Assembly: GCF_001514065.1 (NCBI RefSeq)
Contig: NZ_KQ948433.1
Coordinates: forward strand, 1 to 64,000
Reading direction: 5' to 3'
Origin: Streptomyces antibioticus
Lineage (GTDB): Bacteria; Actinomycetota; Actinomycetes; Streptomycetales; Streptomycetaceae
Length of the DNA: 64,000 bases
The translations under genes and the position numbers were made by a program. Position 1 is the stretch's first letter; the number at the start of each line of letters is the position of its first letter. The notes beneath the pieces are model-generated. The model worked only from the letters and a program-made list of their open reading frames with translations, was not told the DNA's origin and did not search any database. Shown here piece by piece: positions 1-9,751 of the stretch.

Positions 1-303
1 CCCGAACCGAAGGCCGCCGCCGAGGAGGCAGCCACCGGGGCGAGCGGGGCGGCCGAGGAGCTGGTCGCGGGGATCTGGTCGGAGGTACTGGGCCGACCTG
101 AGCTGGACGTGCACGCCAACTTCTTCGCCCTGGGCGGGCATTCGCTGCTTGCCACCCGGATCGTCTCCCGACTGCGGACCGTCCTCTCCCCCGACATCCC
201 GCTCGCGCTGATCTTCGACCACCCCACCATCCGCACCATGGCGGAAGCCGTCGGACACCTGCTGCCCGCGTCGGGTACGGCCGACGGGAGGGCGTTCCGA
301 TGA
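1..303 (+). CDS. NRPS C-terminus (peptidyl carrier domain), 5' end outside the window
   Basis: The frame is open from base 1 and ends at a TGA at 301-303, so only the last 100 codons of a longer gene are present. It encodes an acidic Ala-rich linker followed by a phosphopantetheine-binding carrier domain. The core motif [13 protein letters not shown] holds the serine that would carry the 4'-phosphopantetheine arm. The protein stops about 30 residues after the carrier domain with no thioesterase, so the chain would have to pass to another protein. The next gene remnant overlaps by four bases (ATGA), meaning the two were once translationally coupled and the downstream partner was probably the next module. 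It could be the end of a stand-alone A-T protein or of a multimodular NRPS; the window does not say which. Confidence 0.9.
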   Translation, partial: PEPKAAAEEAATGASGAAEELVAGIWSEVLGRPELDVHANFFALGGHSLLATRIVSRLRTVLSPDIPLALIFDHPTIRTMAEAVGHLLPASGTADGRAFR

Positions 304-988
304 CGACAAGTTCGATCGTGCAAGGGCACCACCGTCCGGAACCCGTCGAGTCCAACATGGCGCAGGTCTGCGAACTGGCCGGGCCGCTCGACGTGGACGC
401 CCTGGCCGCCGCCCTGCGGCTGGTCGTGGAGCGGCACACCATCCTGCGCTCCCGAGTGGTGCAGGGCGCCGCCGACGGACCGCGGCTGCGGGTGGGGCCG
501 GCGTCGACGGTGCGGCTGCAGCGCACCGACCTGCGCTATCTGGCGGTCGGACCGGCGTACGAGGAGGCGTACCGACTGCGGGACGCGGACATCAGCGGCC
601 GGTTCGGTCCCGCCACCGACCCCTGGCTGCGCGTCCGGCTGACCGAACTCCCCGAACAGCGCTACCTGTTCACGGTGGTCGTGCACCACATCGCCGTTGA
701 CACGGCGTCTCCGCAGATCCTCTGGCAGGAACTCTCGAAGGCGTACGCCCAGTTCGCTGCGGGCGGCCGTCCGGGGCTGCCCGAGCTGCCGATCCAGTCA
801 AGGCTCCTGACGTCGACCCGGATGCCTGGCAGGCGCTGACCGGCGGCCGGGTCCGCACCGTCCCGGTGCCGGGCAACCACCACGACATGGTGCACCCTCC
901 GCACGTCGCCGAGCTGACCGCGCGGATCGCCGCGATCGTCGGCCCGCGCCAGGCCGCCGGCCGCCCCGCCGGTCTCCTGGACGCCTGA
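300..988 (+). pseudogene. Relic of a C-A-T-TE NRPS module with large internal deletion
   Basis: The open frame 300-839 encodes the N-terminal half of a condensation domain, with HHIAVDTAS near residue 126, and then shifts into nonsense. From about 800 to 988 a different frame (+2) encodes the tail of a type I thioesterase, including PDVDPDAW and [14 protein letters not shown], ending at TGA 986-988. Both pieces match the ends of the intact C-A-T-TE protein at 10692-14705, which has PDVDPGVW and [14 protein letters not shown]. The junction lies near 797-800, so about 3.3 kb encoding the rest of C, all of A and T and most of TE is gone. The N-terminus also lacks the stretch equivalent to the paralogue's residues 5-43 or so. 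The start overlaps the upstream NRPS stop (ATGA). The truncated product cannot be a working module. Confidence 0.88.
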
Positions 989-1028
989 CCCGGAACGAAC
1001 GGCCGACAAGGAACGAAGCCGGGCGGAC

Positions 1029-1053
1029 GCGGGGCCGGCCCGAACGGCCCCGC
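1029..1053 (+). terminator. Hairpin after the NRPS relic
   Basis: A perfect 9-bp GC-only stem (GCGGGGCCG at 1029-1037, CGGCCCCGC at 1045-1053) with a 7-base loop lies 40 bases after the stop of the thioesterase remnant. It probably ends transcription of the NRPS gene and separates it from the kinase operon. There is no U-tract, as is common in Streptomyces terminators. Confidence 0.55.
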
Positions 1054-1124
1054 TCCCCCGGCGCCCGCCGCCCGCGCGGCGGAACGCGTGACCTCCATTA
1101 CCCCGAACGTCCGAGGAGGCGTAG

Positions 1125-2132
1125 GTGAAGATCGGCGTGCAGAGCCAGGACGTGCTGTCCACACAGGACGCGCACGGCCAGGCACAGAGGGAGCTGGAGC
1201 CCCCGCAGCTGGAGCACGGCGTGCTCATGGGCACCGGCACCGCCCCCAGTCACCACGGTGAACTGCTACAGGGGGTGTTCGAGGACGACGGCAGGCTCCG
1301 CCGCGCTCTGGTGACGCTGCCCTGCCCGCTGTTCGCCAGCAATGCGACGGTGCGGCTGAGCCGTTGGGAGCCGGAGCTGACGGTCACCCCGTCATGGAAG
1401 ACCAAGGCCCTCGCCGCCGCCCGCACCACCCTGGAGATGCTCGGCATGGGCGCCTACGGAGGAGAGCTGGAGCTGCGAAGCGACGTCGCGGTCGGCCGTG
1501 GTCTCGGCTCGTCGACCAGCGACGTGACCTCGGCGATCCTGGCGGTGCTGGCCGCGGTCGGCCGCAACCTCGCGCCGGAGCGGATCGCCCGGATCGCGGT
1601 CGCCGCCGAGGCGGCGACCGACCCCCTGATCTATTTCGACCGGATGCTGCTGTTCGCGCACCGCGAGGGCGCGGTCGTCGAGGACTTCCAGCGGCCGGTG
1701 CCACCGCTGGCGGTGCTCGGCTTCTCCTCGACGGAGCGGGAGGTGGACACCCTGGCGCTGCCGCGGGCGCGGTACAACGCCTGGGAGATCGAGTGCTTCC
1801 GCGCGCTGCGCGGCCTCATGCGCCGCGCCGTGGCCCGGGGTGACCACCGGGAACTCGGCCGGATCTCCACCGCGAGCGCGCGGATCAACCAGCGGTTCCT
1901 GCCGGTGCCCCGCTTCGACCGTTTGCTGGAGATCGCCGAGGAGTCCGAGGCGCTGGGCGTACAGGTGGCCCACAGCGGTTCGGTCGCCGCCCTCCTCTTC
2001 GCACCCCAGGAGCCGGAACTGGAGCAGCGCACTGCGCTGGCCGCCCGTCGGCTCGCGGAACTGCGCATCACCGACCATTGGCGCTATTCAGTCGGGAGCG
2101 AGACTCATGTCCCGTACGCACACCAGTCGTAG
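1125..2132 (+). CDS. GHMP-family kinase, PduX-like L-threonine kinase
   Basis: GTG start with GAGGAGG at 1113-1119, five bases upstream. The 335-residue protein has the first GHMP motif in PduX-like form (GTAPSHHGELLQG, about residues 38-50) and the glycine-rich ATP loop GRGLGSSTSD at 124-133. PduX converts L-threonine to O-phospho-L-threonine in the cytosol. It heads an operon with a cysteine-synthase-like PLP enzyme and an argininosuccinate-lyase homologue. That grouping recalls, from memory, the genes assigned to 2,3-diaminobutyrate in uridyl-peptide antibiotic clusters (pacidamycin, napsamycin). The inference is that it activates the threonine hydroxyl so that the PLP enzyme can replace phosphate with a nitrogen nucleophile. 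The family is clear; the substrate rests on motif and context. It overlaps the next gene by 26 bases. Confidence 0.8.
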   Translation: MKIGVQSQDVLSTQDAHGQAQRELEPPQLEHGVLMGTGTAPSHHGELLQGVFEDDGRLRRALVTLPCPLFASNATVRLSRWEPELTVTPSWKTKALAAARTTLEMLGMGAYGGELELRSDVAVGRGLGSSTSDVTSAILAVLAAVGRNLAPERIARIAVAAEAATDPLIYFDRMLLFAHREGAVVEDFQRPVPPLAVLGFSSTEREVDTLALPRARYNAWEIECFRALRGLMRRAVARGDHRELGRISTASARINQRFLPVPRFDRLLEIAEESEALGVQVAHSGSVAALLFAPQEPELEQRTALAARRLAELRITDHWRYSVGSETHVPYAHQS

Positions 2133-3165
2133 AGCCTTCACGAGCGTGGTCGACGGCCACGTCCTGCCCAAAGTCATCCAGGTCGGACCCAACGTGTACG
2201 GGGCCGCATTCCATCTGATGAAGCTCCTGCCCGCCCAGTTCATCCTCACCAGTGCCATCGAGACCGGCGAGCTCGCCCAGGGCACGACGGTCGTGGAGAC
2301 CACGTCCGGCACCTTCGGGCTCGGGCTGGCGATGGTGTGCCGACTCAAGGGCATTCCGCTGGTCCTCGTCGGGGACCCGGCGATCGAACCAGCGCTGCGC
2401 CGCCGGCTGGAAGCGCTCGGCGCTCGGGTGAGCATCGTCTCGGGTCCCGAACTGCGCACCCGCGGGGTGCAGCAGGCCCGCCTGGACCGGGTGGCCCGCA
2501 TCCAGGCCCGGCTCGGCTCCTACTACACCCCCGGCCAGTACGACAATCCGCTGAACCCGGTGTCGTACGGCGCGGTCGCCGAACTCCTGCTGGAGAGCAT
2601 GGGCACGTTCGACGCGTTGGTTTGCCCGGTCGGTTCGGGCGGTTCGTCGTCCGGGATCGGCTCGTTCCTGCGGGCGCTGAACCCGCAGCTGAAGCTGATC
2701 GGCGTTGACACCCCTGGCAGCGTGCTGTTCGGCGCCCCCGCCGGGCCCCGGCAGCTGCGCGGCCTCGGCAACGGCCTGGTGCCGCCGGTCCTGGAGCACA
2801 CGCTGTTCGACGAGATCCACTGGCTGGACGCGGGCACCGCGTTCACTGCGACCCGGCGGCTGCACGCGGAGCACGCCCTGTACATGGGGCCGACCAGCGG
2901 CGCCGCGCACCACGTGGCGAGCTGGTACGCCGAACAGCACCCGGAACTGCGGGTGATGGCGCTCTTCCCTGACGAGGGCCACCGCTACACCAACACCGTG
3001 CACAACGACGGGTGGCTGCGCCGCAACGGCTTCCTGACCCCGCCGCCCTCGGCGCCGCGGACCCTGGACCATCCCGTCCAAGTCGCCGGCAGCTGGTCCC
3101 GGTACGCCTGGCAGCGGCGCACCCGCGACGAGATCGTCGCTCTCACGGAAGGAGCGACCGCATGA
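2107..3165 (+). CDS. Cysteine synthase-like fold-type II PLP enzyme (beta-replacement)
   Basis: The start is ATG 2107 (MSRTHTSRRA), preceded by GGGAGCGAG and overlapping the kinase end; an upstream in-frame extension has no coding character. The 352-residue protein shows the cysteine-synthase/SbnA layout. The substrate loop TTSGTFGLGLA lies near residues 65-75 and the phosphate-binding GSGGSSSGIG near 177-186. The usual Schiff-base motif around SxKDR is altered; Lys39 in AFHLMKLLPAQF is the best candidate for binding PLP. The family performs beta-elimination and replacement on activated serine or threonine. Coupled behind a threonine kinase, the likely substrate is O-phosphothreonine and the product a 3-N-substituted 2-aminobutyrate. 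It could instead be an SbnA-like diaminopropionate synthase. It overlaps the ATP-grasp start by four bases. Confidence 0.75.
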   Translation: MSRTHTSRRAFTSVVDGHVLPKVIQVGPNVYGAAFHLMKLLPAQFILTSAIETGELAQGTTVVETTSGTFGLGLAMVCRLKGIPLVLVGDPAIEPALRRRLEALGARVSIVSGPELRTRGVQQARLDRVARIQARLGSYYTPGQYDNPLNPVSYGAVAELLLESMGTFDALVCPVGSGGSSSGIGSFLRALNPQLKLIGVDTPGSVLFGAPAGPRQLRGLGNGLVPPVLEHTLFDEIHWLDAGTAFTATRRLHAEHALYMGPTSGAAHHVASWYAEQHPELRVMALFPDEGHRYTNTVHNDGWLRRNGFLTPPPSAPRTLDHPVQVAGSWSRYAWQRRTRDEIVALTEGATA

Positions 3166-4394
3166 CCCGGAACGTGTTCGTCCTCGTCGAGAGCAACACC
3201 ACCGGTACGGGCCGGCTGTTCCCCGCGGCGGCCCGCGCACTCGGCCTGCATCCGGTGCTGCTGGCCGCCGACCCGTCCCGGTACGCGTCGACCGGCGGCG
3301 CCGAGGTGGTCCGCACGGACACCGACAGCGTGCCGGAGGTGGTCGACGCCTGCCGCCGGCTGGCCGTCGGACGGCGCGTCGTGGGCGTTGCCACCAGCTC
3401 CGACTACTACGTCGAGACCGCCGCGGCGGCGGCCGTCGCGCTCGGTCTGCCGGCCAACTCCCCCGCCGACCTGGCCGCGGTCCGCGACAAGGGGACGCAG
3501 CGGGCCCGGCTCGCTACGGCCGGGGTGCGGGTGCCGCGGTTCACGGTGGCCGGCACGGTCGAGGAGGTCCTGGCCGCGGCGGCGCAGACCGGCTACCCGG
3601 TGGTCGTCAAGCCGGTCACCGGCAGCGGCAGCCTCGGCGTGCGGCTGTGCGCGGACCCGCAGCAGGCGGCCGGGCACGCCCACGCCCTGCTGTCCCGCAG
3701 GTCCGACGAGCGGGGCCGGCCGGTGCCGCGCCGGGTCACGGTCGAGGAGTTCGTGAGCGGCCCGGAGTACTCGGCCGAGGTCCTCGACGGCACCGTCGCC
3801 GGGATCACCGCCAAGCACCTCGGCGCACCGCCCCTGTTCGTCGAGACCGGGCACGACTTCCCCGCCGCCCTCGCTCCGGCCGCGCGGAAGGCGATCACCG
3901 AGATGGCCGAGGCGGCCGTACGGGCGCTCGGCATCGCCCTCGGCCCGGCCCACGTGGAGCTGCGTCTCGGCCCGGCCGGTCCTGTCCTGATCGAGGTCAA
4001 CCCGCGGCTGGCGGGCGGCTGGATCCCCCGGCTGGTACGTGAGGCGACCGGCGCCGACCTGATCCTCGGCACGGTCGCTGCGTTCGGCGGACTGCCGTCC
4101 CCGGTGACCGTGACCAAGGCCGGAGGCGCGGCGATCCGGTTCGTGGTCCCGGCCGGGAGCGGCCGCCTGCGCGGCATCGACGGGGTGGCACGGGCCTGCG
4201 CCGTTGCGGGTGTGGTCGACGTGGAGACCTACCGGGAGCCGGGCGCGGAGATCACCGTGGGCGGCGACTTCCGCGACCGGATCGGGCACGTGCTGGCCCG
4301 GGGTGCGACCGCCGCCGAGGCGGCCGCGGCCGCCGAGGAGGGCGTGGGTCGCATCACGCCGTCCATGACGGCCCGTCAGGAGGTGCGGGCATGA
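3162..4394 (+). CDS. ATP-grasp carboxylate-amine ligase
   Basis: ATG 3162 overlaps the preceding TGA (ATGA), with GGAAGGAG ten bases upstream. The 410-residue protein has an N-terminal Rossmann-like pre-ATP-grasp half and then the ATP-grasp core. YPVVVKPVTGSGSLG near residue 146 is the nucleotide loop, and LIEVNPRLAGGWI near 279 carries the metal-binding Glu and Asn. These enzymes make an acyl-phosphate from a carboxylate and couple it to an amine. Its place between the PLP enzyme and the lyase suggests it acts on the diamino-acid intermediate, or on aspartate, whose fumarate part the lyase then removes. It could instead form a peptide bond in the final product. The exact substrates cannot be read from sequence. 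Confidence 0.8.
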   Translation: MTRNVFVLVESNTTGTGRLFPAAARALGLHPVLLAADPSRYASTGGAEVVRTDTDSVPEVVDACRRLAVGRRVVGVATSSDYYVETAAAAAVALGLPANSPADLAAVRDKGTQRARLATAGVRVPRFTVAGTVEEVLAAAAQTGYPVVVKPVTGSGSLGVRLCADPQQAAGHAHALLSRRSDERGRPVPRRVTVEEFVSGPEYSAEVLDGTVAGITAKHLGAPPLFVETGHDFPAALAPAARKAITEMAEAAVRALGIALGPAHVELRLGPAGPVLIEVNPRLAGGWIPRLVREATGADLILGTVAAFGGLPSPVTVTKAGGAAIRFVVPAGSGRLRGIDGVARACAVAGVVDVETYREPGAEITVGGDFRDRIGHVLARGATAAEAAAAAEEGVGRITPSMTARQEVRA

Positions 4395-5900
4395 CGGACT
4401 CCGGCCGTCTGCGCAGCGCCGCGTCACCCGAGATCCGCCGCATGCTCCTGGAGCGACGGGACCCGCCGCGGCCCGCCTGGAAGACCGAGCTCGACCGGAT
4501 CACCCACGTCGACCTCGCCCACGTCGTGATGCTCGCCGAGCGCCGGATCGTCGGCGCCGAAAGAGCCTCCACCCTGCTCGCGGCCATCACCGCACTACGC
4601 GAGCAGGACTACCGGGCCCTGGAGACCGTGCCCACCCCGCGCGGCCTCTACCTTGCCTACGAGTCCCATCTGATCGAGACCCTCGGCGACGAGACGGGCG
4701 GCGTCCTGCAGACCGGCCGCTCCCGCAACGACCTCGGCGTCACCTGCCTCCAGTTGGCCCTGCGCGAACCGTACCGGCGACTGTCGGAGGAGCTGGCCGA
4801 GCTGGGCCGGGTGCTGCTGGAACGCGCCCACGAGCACCGCGAGGTGCTGATGCCCGCCTACACCCACTTCCAGGCGGCCGTGCCCGTCACCTACGGCCAC
4901 TACCTGCTCGGGCTGGCGCAAACCATCGAGCGGGACGCCCGGGCCCTGGCCCAGGCCGGCGAACTGCTGGAGCGGTGCCCGCTGGGCGCCGGGTCGATCG
5001 GCGGGACGACCGTGCCGATCGACTCGGGGCGCACGGCCGAACTCCTCGGTTTCGGCGAGGCGGTGCGCAACTCGGTGGATGCCATCGCCACCCGGGACAC
5101 CGCGCTGCGGCTGCTGTCGACGGCCGTGGTCCTCGGCGTCACCCTGGACCGGGCCGCCCTCGACCTGCTGATGTGGTCGAGCGCGGAATTCGGGCTGGTG
5201 ACGATCCCCGACGGACTGGTCGGGTCGAGTTCGATGATGCCGCAGAAGCGCAACGCGTTCGTCCTGGAGCACGTACAGGGCAGATCGGCCGCGGCCCTCG
5301 GCGGGCTGACAGCCGCGGTGAGCGCGATGCGGGGAACTCCGTTCACCAATTCCATCGCGGTCGGTACCGAGGCGATGACCCATGTGATGCCGGCGCTGGA
5401 CGCGACGATCGACGCGGTAAGAATCCTGCGGATGGCCTACGACGGGGCCCGGCCGGTCCCCCGGGCCATGGCGGAGCGGGCGACGGCGGGGCTGACCCAC
5501 GCGACCGCGACCGCGGAGTGGCTGGTGCGCCAGGGGGTGCCGTTCCGGCGAGCCCACCACCAGGTCGGGGAGGCCGCGCTCGCCGTCGTCGAGGGGCGGG
5601 CCCACTCGCTCGGCGCGGCCCTGGAGGCGAACGGCCACCTGCCGACCGGCGACTCCGCCGACCTGCGGCCGGAGAGCGTGTGGCGGGCGGCGGAGTTCGG
5701 CGGCGGCCCCGGCCCGGCCTCCTTCCGCCGCTGCCACGAACCGCTCACCCAGAGCTGGGACGACCACCGCGCCCGGTTGGCCGAGCAGACCGCCCGCTGG
5801 CGCGACGCCGACGAACGCCTGCGGGACGCCATGGCCCTGGTGCACGGCAGGACGCGGGATACCGCCGCGGCCGCCGGCCCCGATTCCGAGGAGGACATCC

Positions 5901-5914
<14 letters not shown>
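4391..5914 (+). CDS. Argininosuccinate lyase-family protein
   Basis: ATG 4391 overlaps the previous stop (ATGA). The 507 residues match the aspartase/fumarase superfamily, with TGRSRNDLGVT near residue 112, THFQAAVPVTYGHY near 158 and the signature GSSSMMPQKRN near 279-289. It is slightly longer than housekeeping ArgH (about 470) because of an extended acidic C-terminus. Members eliminate fumarate from an N-succinyl adduct. In this operon the likely role is releasing the free amine of a diamino acid after aspartate has donated nitrogen, rather than arginine synthesis: no argG or other arg genes are nearby. Its 3' end overlaps the aldolase gene by 14 bases, so the operon is tightly coupled. 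Confidence 0.85.
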
Positions 5915-6983
<1,069 letters not shown>

Positions 6984-7122
6984 CCCTTGCCAACCGGCCG
7001 CCCTCTGGCGACGGCCTGCGTCCACTGACCATGTCCACGCCTCCTCCGCACCACGGAAACCACCCCCACCACCGCTCCACCCCCTCCCTGAAACAGCTCC
7101 ACCACACGATCGGAGAACCGTC

Positions 7123-7320
7123 ATGCAGCAGCACTCCCAGCAGTGGCTCGTCGTCGTCAACGACGAGGAGCAGTACTCGGTCTGGGCCGCCGACCGGGAC
7201 ATCCCGCAGGGCTGGCGCGCGGTCGGCGTCAGCGGTCCGAAGGGGGACTGCCTCGACCACATCGAGCGCACCTGGACCGACATGCGCCCGCTGAGCCTGC
7301 GCTCCGCCACGGCCGCCTGA
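7123..7320 (+). CDS. MbtH-like protein
   Basis: A 65-residue protein with GGAGAA seven bases before the ATG. It has the MbtH signature: [22 protein letters not shown] and a C-terminal [11 protein letters not shown]. MbtH proteins bind the N-terminal part of NRPS adenylation domains and are often needed for their solubility and activity. This is one of two in the window; the other is at 15100-15306 on the opposite strand. Both could serve any of the NRPSs in trans. The 139 bases upstream show no gene. Confidence 0.95.
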   Translation: MQQHSQQWLVVVNDEEQYSVWAADRDIPQGWRAVGVSGPKGDCLDHIERTWTDMRPLSLRSATAA

Positions 7321-7330
7321 CAAGGGACCC

Positions 7331-7366
7331 CGGGGGGCCGGCGGACCACAGTCCGCCGGCCCCCCG
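7331..7366 (+). terminator. Perfect 16-bp hairpin after mbtH
   Basis: CGGGGGGCCGGCGGAC at 7331-7346 is mirrored exactly at 7351-7366 around a CACA loop, 10 bases after the MbtH stop. A stem this strong should end or attenuate transcription, so the following methyltransferase may be expressed at a lower level or from its own promoter. Confidence 0.75.
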
Positions 7367-7415
7367 TCCCGCACTCGACCGCCAGGACAGGGCATACGCC
7401 CGGAAAGGACTTCAG

Positions 7416-8165
7416 ATGACCATGGCCCAGCCGCTCACACCCCGGACGGCCGACGCGTGGGGGCAGCTCCTGCTCGACTGCCACACCGCGGGGTTGCCGC
7501 AGGACGCCTATTTCGAGATCTGTGAACGCGACGACGGATACATCAGCGGCTACGACGCCGTGGGCTTCTTCTCGGGCCCCGACGCCTGGCCCGCGCTGGA
7601 CCGCTGGGCCTTCTCCCGGTTCCGGGGCCGGGTCCTGGACATCGGGGTCGGGGCCGGCCGGTTCGCGGTCCCCTTCCAGGACCGCGGCGGCGAGATCGTG
7701 GGCCTCGACGTGTCGGCCGACGCGCTCGACGTGTGCCGACGCCGCGGGCTGGCGGAGACGTTCCTCGGCACCGTCGACGACCTGCCGGACAGCGCCCGCT
7801 TCGACACCTTCCTGCTGCTGGGCCGCAATCTCGGCCTGCTGGAGAGCTCGGAGCGCGCCCCGCGGCTGCTCAGCACGCTGGCCCGGCTGGCGCGGCCCGG
7901 GGCCCGGATCGTCGGGACGGGGATGGACCCCTATCTGCTCGACGGGGCGCAGCACGCCGAGTACCTCGCGGCGAACCGGCGGCAGGGCCGCATGAGCGGC
8001 CAGATGCGGCTGCGGCTGCGCCATCGACTGCTGGCGACGGACTGGTTCGACTACCTGTTCACCTCGCTGCCGGAGCTCGAAGCGCTGGCCGAGGGCACCG
8101 GCTGGAAGCTGGCCGAGGTCGAACAACACGGCCCGGACTACGGTGTCGTCCTCACACTGGCCTGA
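7416..8165 (+). CDS. Class I SAM-dependent methyltransferase
   Basis: ATG 7416 has GGAAAGGA seven bases upstream. The 249-residue protein has the SAM loop VLDIGVGAGRF near residues 72-82, the acidic strand end GLDVSADAL near 95, and a C-terminal ATDWFDYLF motif. It belongs to a small actinobacterial methyltransferase group, and the methyl acceptor is unknown. A decayed paralogue lies at 42081-42662, with DAFGQLLTQCWNAG aligning to this protein's DAWGQLLLDCHTAG. It follows the kinase/lyase operon and MbtH but is separated by a strong hairpin. Its 3' end overlaps the convergent regulator gene by 14 bases. Confidence 0.85.
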   Translation: MTMAQPLTPRTADAWGQLLLDCHTAGLPQDAYFEICERDDGYISGYDAVGFFSGPDAWPALDRWAFSRFRGRVLDIGVGAGRFAVPFQDRGGEIVGLDVSADALDVCRRRGLAETFLGTVDDLPDSARFDTFLLLGRNLGLLESSERAPRLLSTLARLARPGARIVGTGMDPYLLDGAQHAEYLAANRRQGRMSGQMRLRLRHRLLATDWFDYLFTSLPELEALAEGTGWKLAEVEQHGPDYGVVLTLA

Positions 8166-9540
8166 AGCCGTGCCGACCAGTGGCCGCGGACCGTGACCCG
8201 CCGGCGGCACCCGGCGGGTCACGGTCCGCGGCCACTGGTCGGCTCTCGCGCACCGCCACCTTGCGAACGCGGTCCTCCGGCCCGGTGCGGTACATCACCG
8301 TCGTGCCCCAGCGCCGGGGTTCGCGGCGCACGTCAGCGTACAGATGGCGTACGTGGTTGAGCACCGAGAAGCGCGGTTCGTCACCGCCGAGGCCTTCTGG
8401 CCGTACCAGACCGTAGGTCACCAGCGTGAAGACGATGACGGCGACATCGGCGCCGGAGGCCCCGACGGCCGTCGCCGCCTCGGCCACCGACCAGCTGCGG
8501 TGGTCACGGGCGACGGCGGCGATGAAGGACGCCCCCGCCGGGCTGAGCCGGCCCAGAGTGCGGCGCAGCCGGACCATCAGGTCGCGTGAGGAATCGGCGG
8601 TCATGGGCGGCGCGGTCAGGCCGAACGGGCTGCGTTCCACCTCGGCCAGCAGCTCCGGCAGGGCGCGGACAAGGGTCCAGCGGCCGGCGAACTCCAGCGC
8701 CCGGGGCAGTCCGTCGAGGCGCCGGCAGAGTTCGGCGACGACCGCGGCGTCGGTGTCGTCCAGCCGGAACAGCGGGTTGCCGGCGCGGATGTGCACGCAC
8801 AGCAGCCGTACGGACGGCACCTGGGCCAGTTGCTCCGGGTCCGACTCGGCGCCGGGGGCGGGCACCGGCAGCGGTGCGAGGCGCAGGATCTGCTCACCGG
8901 GCACGCCGCACGGCGCGCAGGCGGTGACCAGGATGCGCAGCCGCGGATGGGCGCGTATCAGCGCGACGAGCCGGTCGGCGCCGTCTGCGGTTTCGACGTC
9001 GTCCAGCACCAGGACGGTCGTCTCCTCCGGTGCGCGGCCGGAGAGTTCACCGACGGGTATCTCCTCGCCGCGGCCCCTCCAGAGCACCCGGGTGCCGTCG
9101 GCTGCGATCCGTCGCACGGCCTCGGCGGCCAGGTGCGACTTCCCCACCCCTCCTATGCCGACGACCGACACCAGCCTCCCGTTCGGCTGCGTCAACAGGG
9201 CGGTGAGGCCGGCGACTTCGGTGTCCCTGCCGATCAGCGGGCTCCGGACGAGCCACGGTGTGGGGCCGCAACCTCCTTCCCCGGAATGGTCCGCGGTGCC
9301 GGGCCGGCGCCGGGCCGCCTCCAGGAGCGTCTCGCGCTGGGCGGAGCCGAGCCGCAGCCCGTCCGCGAGCAGCCGGATCGTGTCCAGCCGGGGGGACAGG
9401 ACCTTGCCCTGCTCCAGGTTGCGTATGGCACGCACGCTCACGGTGGTGAGGTCCGCGAGGTGCCGCTGGGTGAGTCCGGCGCGCCGACGGTGGTCTCTCA
9501 GCAGAACGCCGAGGTCCTGCCGGTTTCGGATGTCGTTCAT
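8152..9540 (-). CDS. XRE-type HTH / NB-ARC STAND transcriptional regulator
   Basis: A 462-residue protein with an N-terminal XRE helix-turn-helix (residues about 8-65, LTQRHLADLTTVSVRAIRNLE) and a STAND ATPase. The P-loop GIGGVGKS lies at 128-135 and a Walker B-like VLVLDDVE follows. There is no TPR array, so it is shorter than typical AfsR-like proteins. XRE-NB-ARC proteins are signal-gated DNA-binding regulators, often in antibiotic clusters. About 210 bases upstream, in the same direction, is a small membrane peptide gene that may share its transcript. The C-terminal segment is encoded by a 33-bp terminator hairpin and looks non-functional. The start ATG 9540 has only a weak GGAG. Confidence 0.85.
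   Translation of the reverse strand: MNDIRNRQDLGVLLRDHRRRAGLTQRHLADLTTVSVRAIRNLEQGKVLSPRLDTIRLLADGLRLGSAQRETLLEAARRRPGTADHSGEGGCGPTPWLVRSPLIGRDTEVAGLTALLTQPNGRLVSVVGIGGVGKSHLAAEAVRRIAADGTRVLWRGRGEEIPVGELSGRAPEETTVLVLDDVETADGADRLVALIRAHPRLRILVTACAPCGVPGEQILRLAPLPVPAPGAESDPEQLAQVPSVRLLCVHIRAGNPLFRLDDTDAAVVAELCRRLDGLPRALEFAGRWTLVRALPELLAEVERSPFGLTAPPMTADSSRDLMVRLRRTLGRLSPAGASFIAAVARDHRSWSVAEAATAVGASGADVAVIVFTLVTYGLVRPEGLGGDEPRFSVLNHVRHLYADVRREPRRWGTTVMYRTGPEDRVRKVAVRESRPVAADRDPPGAAGGSRSAATGRHGFRPV
8172..8243. terminator. Perfect 33-bp inverted repeat between convergent genes
   Basis: Bases 8172-8204 are repeated exactly in inverse orientation at 8211-8243, around the 6-base loop CGGCAC. The arm begins GCCGACCAGTGGCCGCGGAC. 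It lies just past the methyltransferase stop and inside the 3' end of the opposing regulator gene, so it can act as a bidirectional terminator. The opposing gene has no stop until 8152, so its mRNA reads through the whole element and encodes its last 20-odd residues from it. Confidence 0.85.
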
Positions 9541-9751
9541 GGCTTGCTCCGGTGGGCTGTTCCGAGGTGCTGGCGGAACCGGTGGGCGGGACGCCTGCGA
9601 GTGGGGCCGCCCGCTGCCGCTCCGCAGTGCTGTCGCGGGACATCGCCGGTGGCTGCACAGTGCCCGCCGAACGCCGACGCGGCGGGGGCCAGACGCCTGC
9701 GGCGGCCTCCCGGTCCTGCCGCGTCGGAGCCCGGTCCCCGCCGGCGCGTCG

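Noticed and set aside
670-1240. Long open frames on the minus strand opposite the NRPS relic
   Set aside because: Arg/Ala/Pro-rich translations with no motif; shadows produced by GC-rich codons of the plus-strand sequence.
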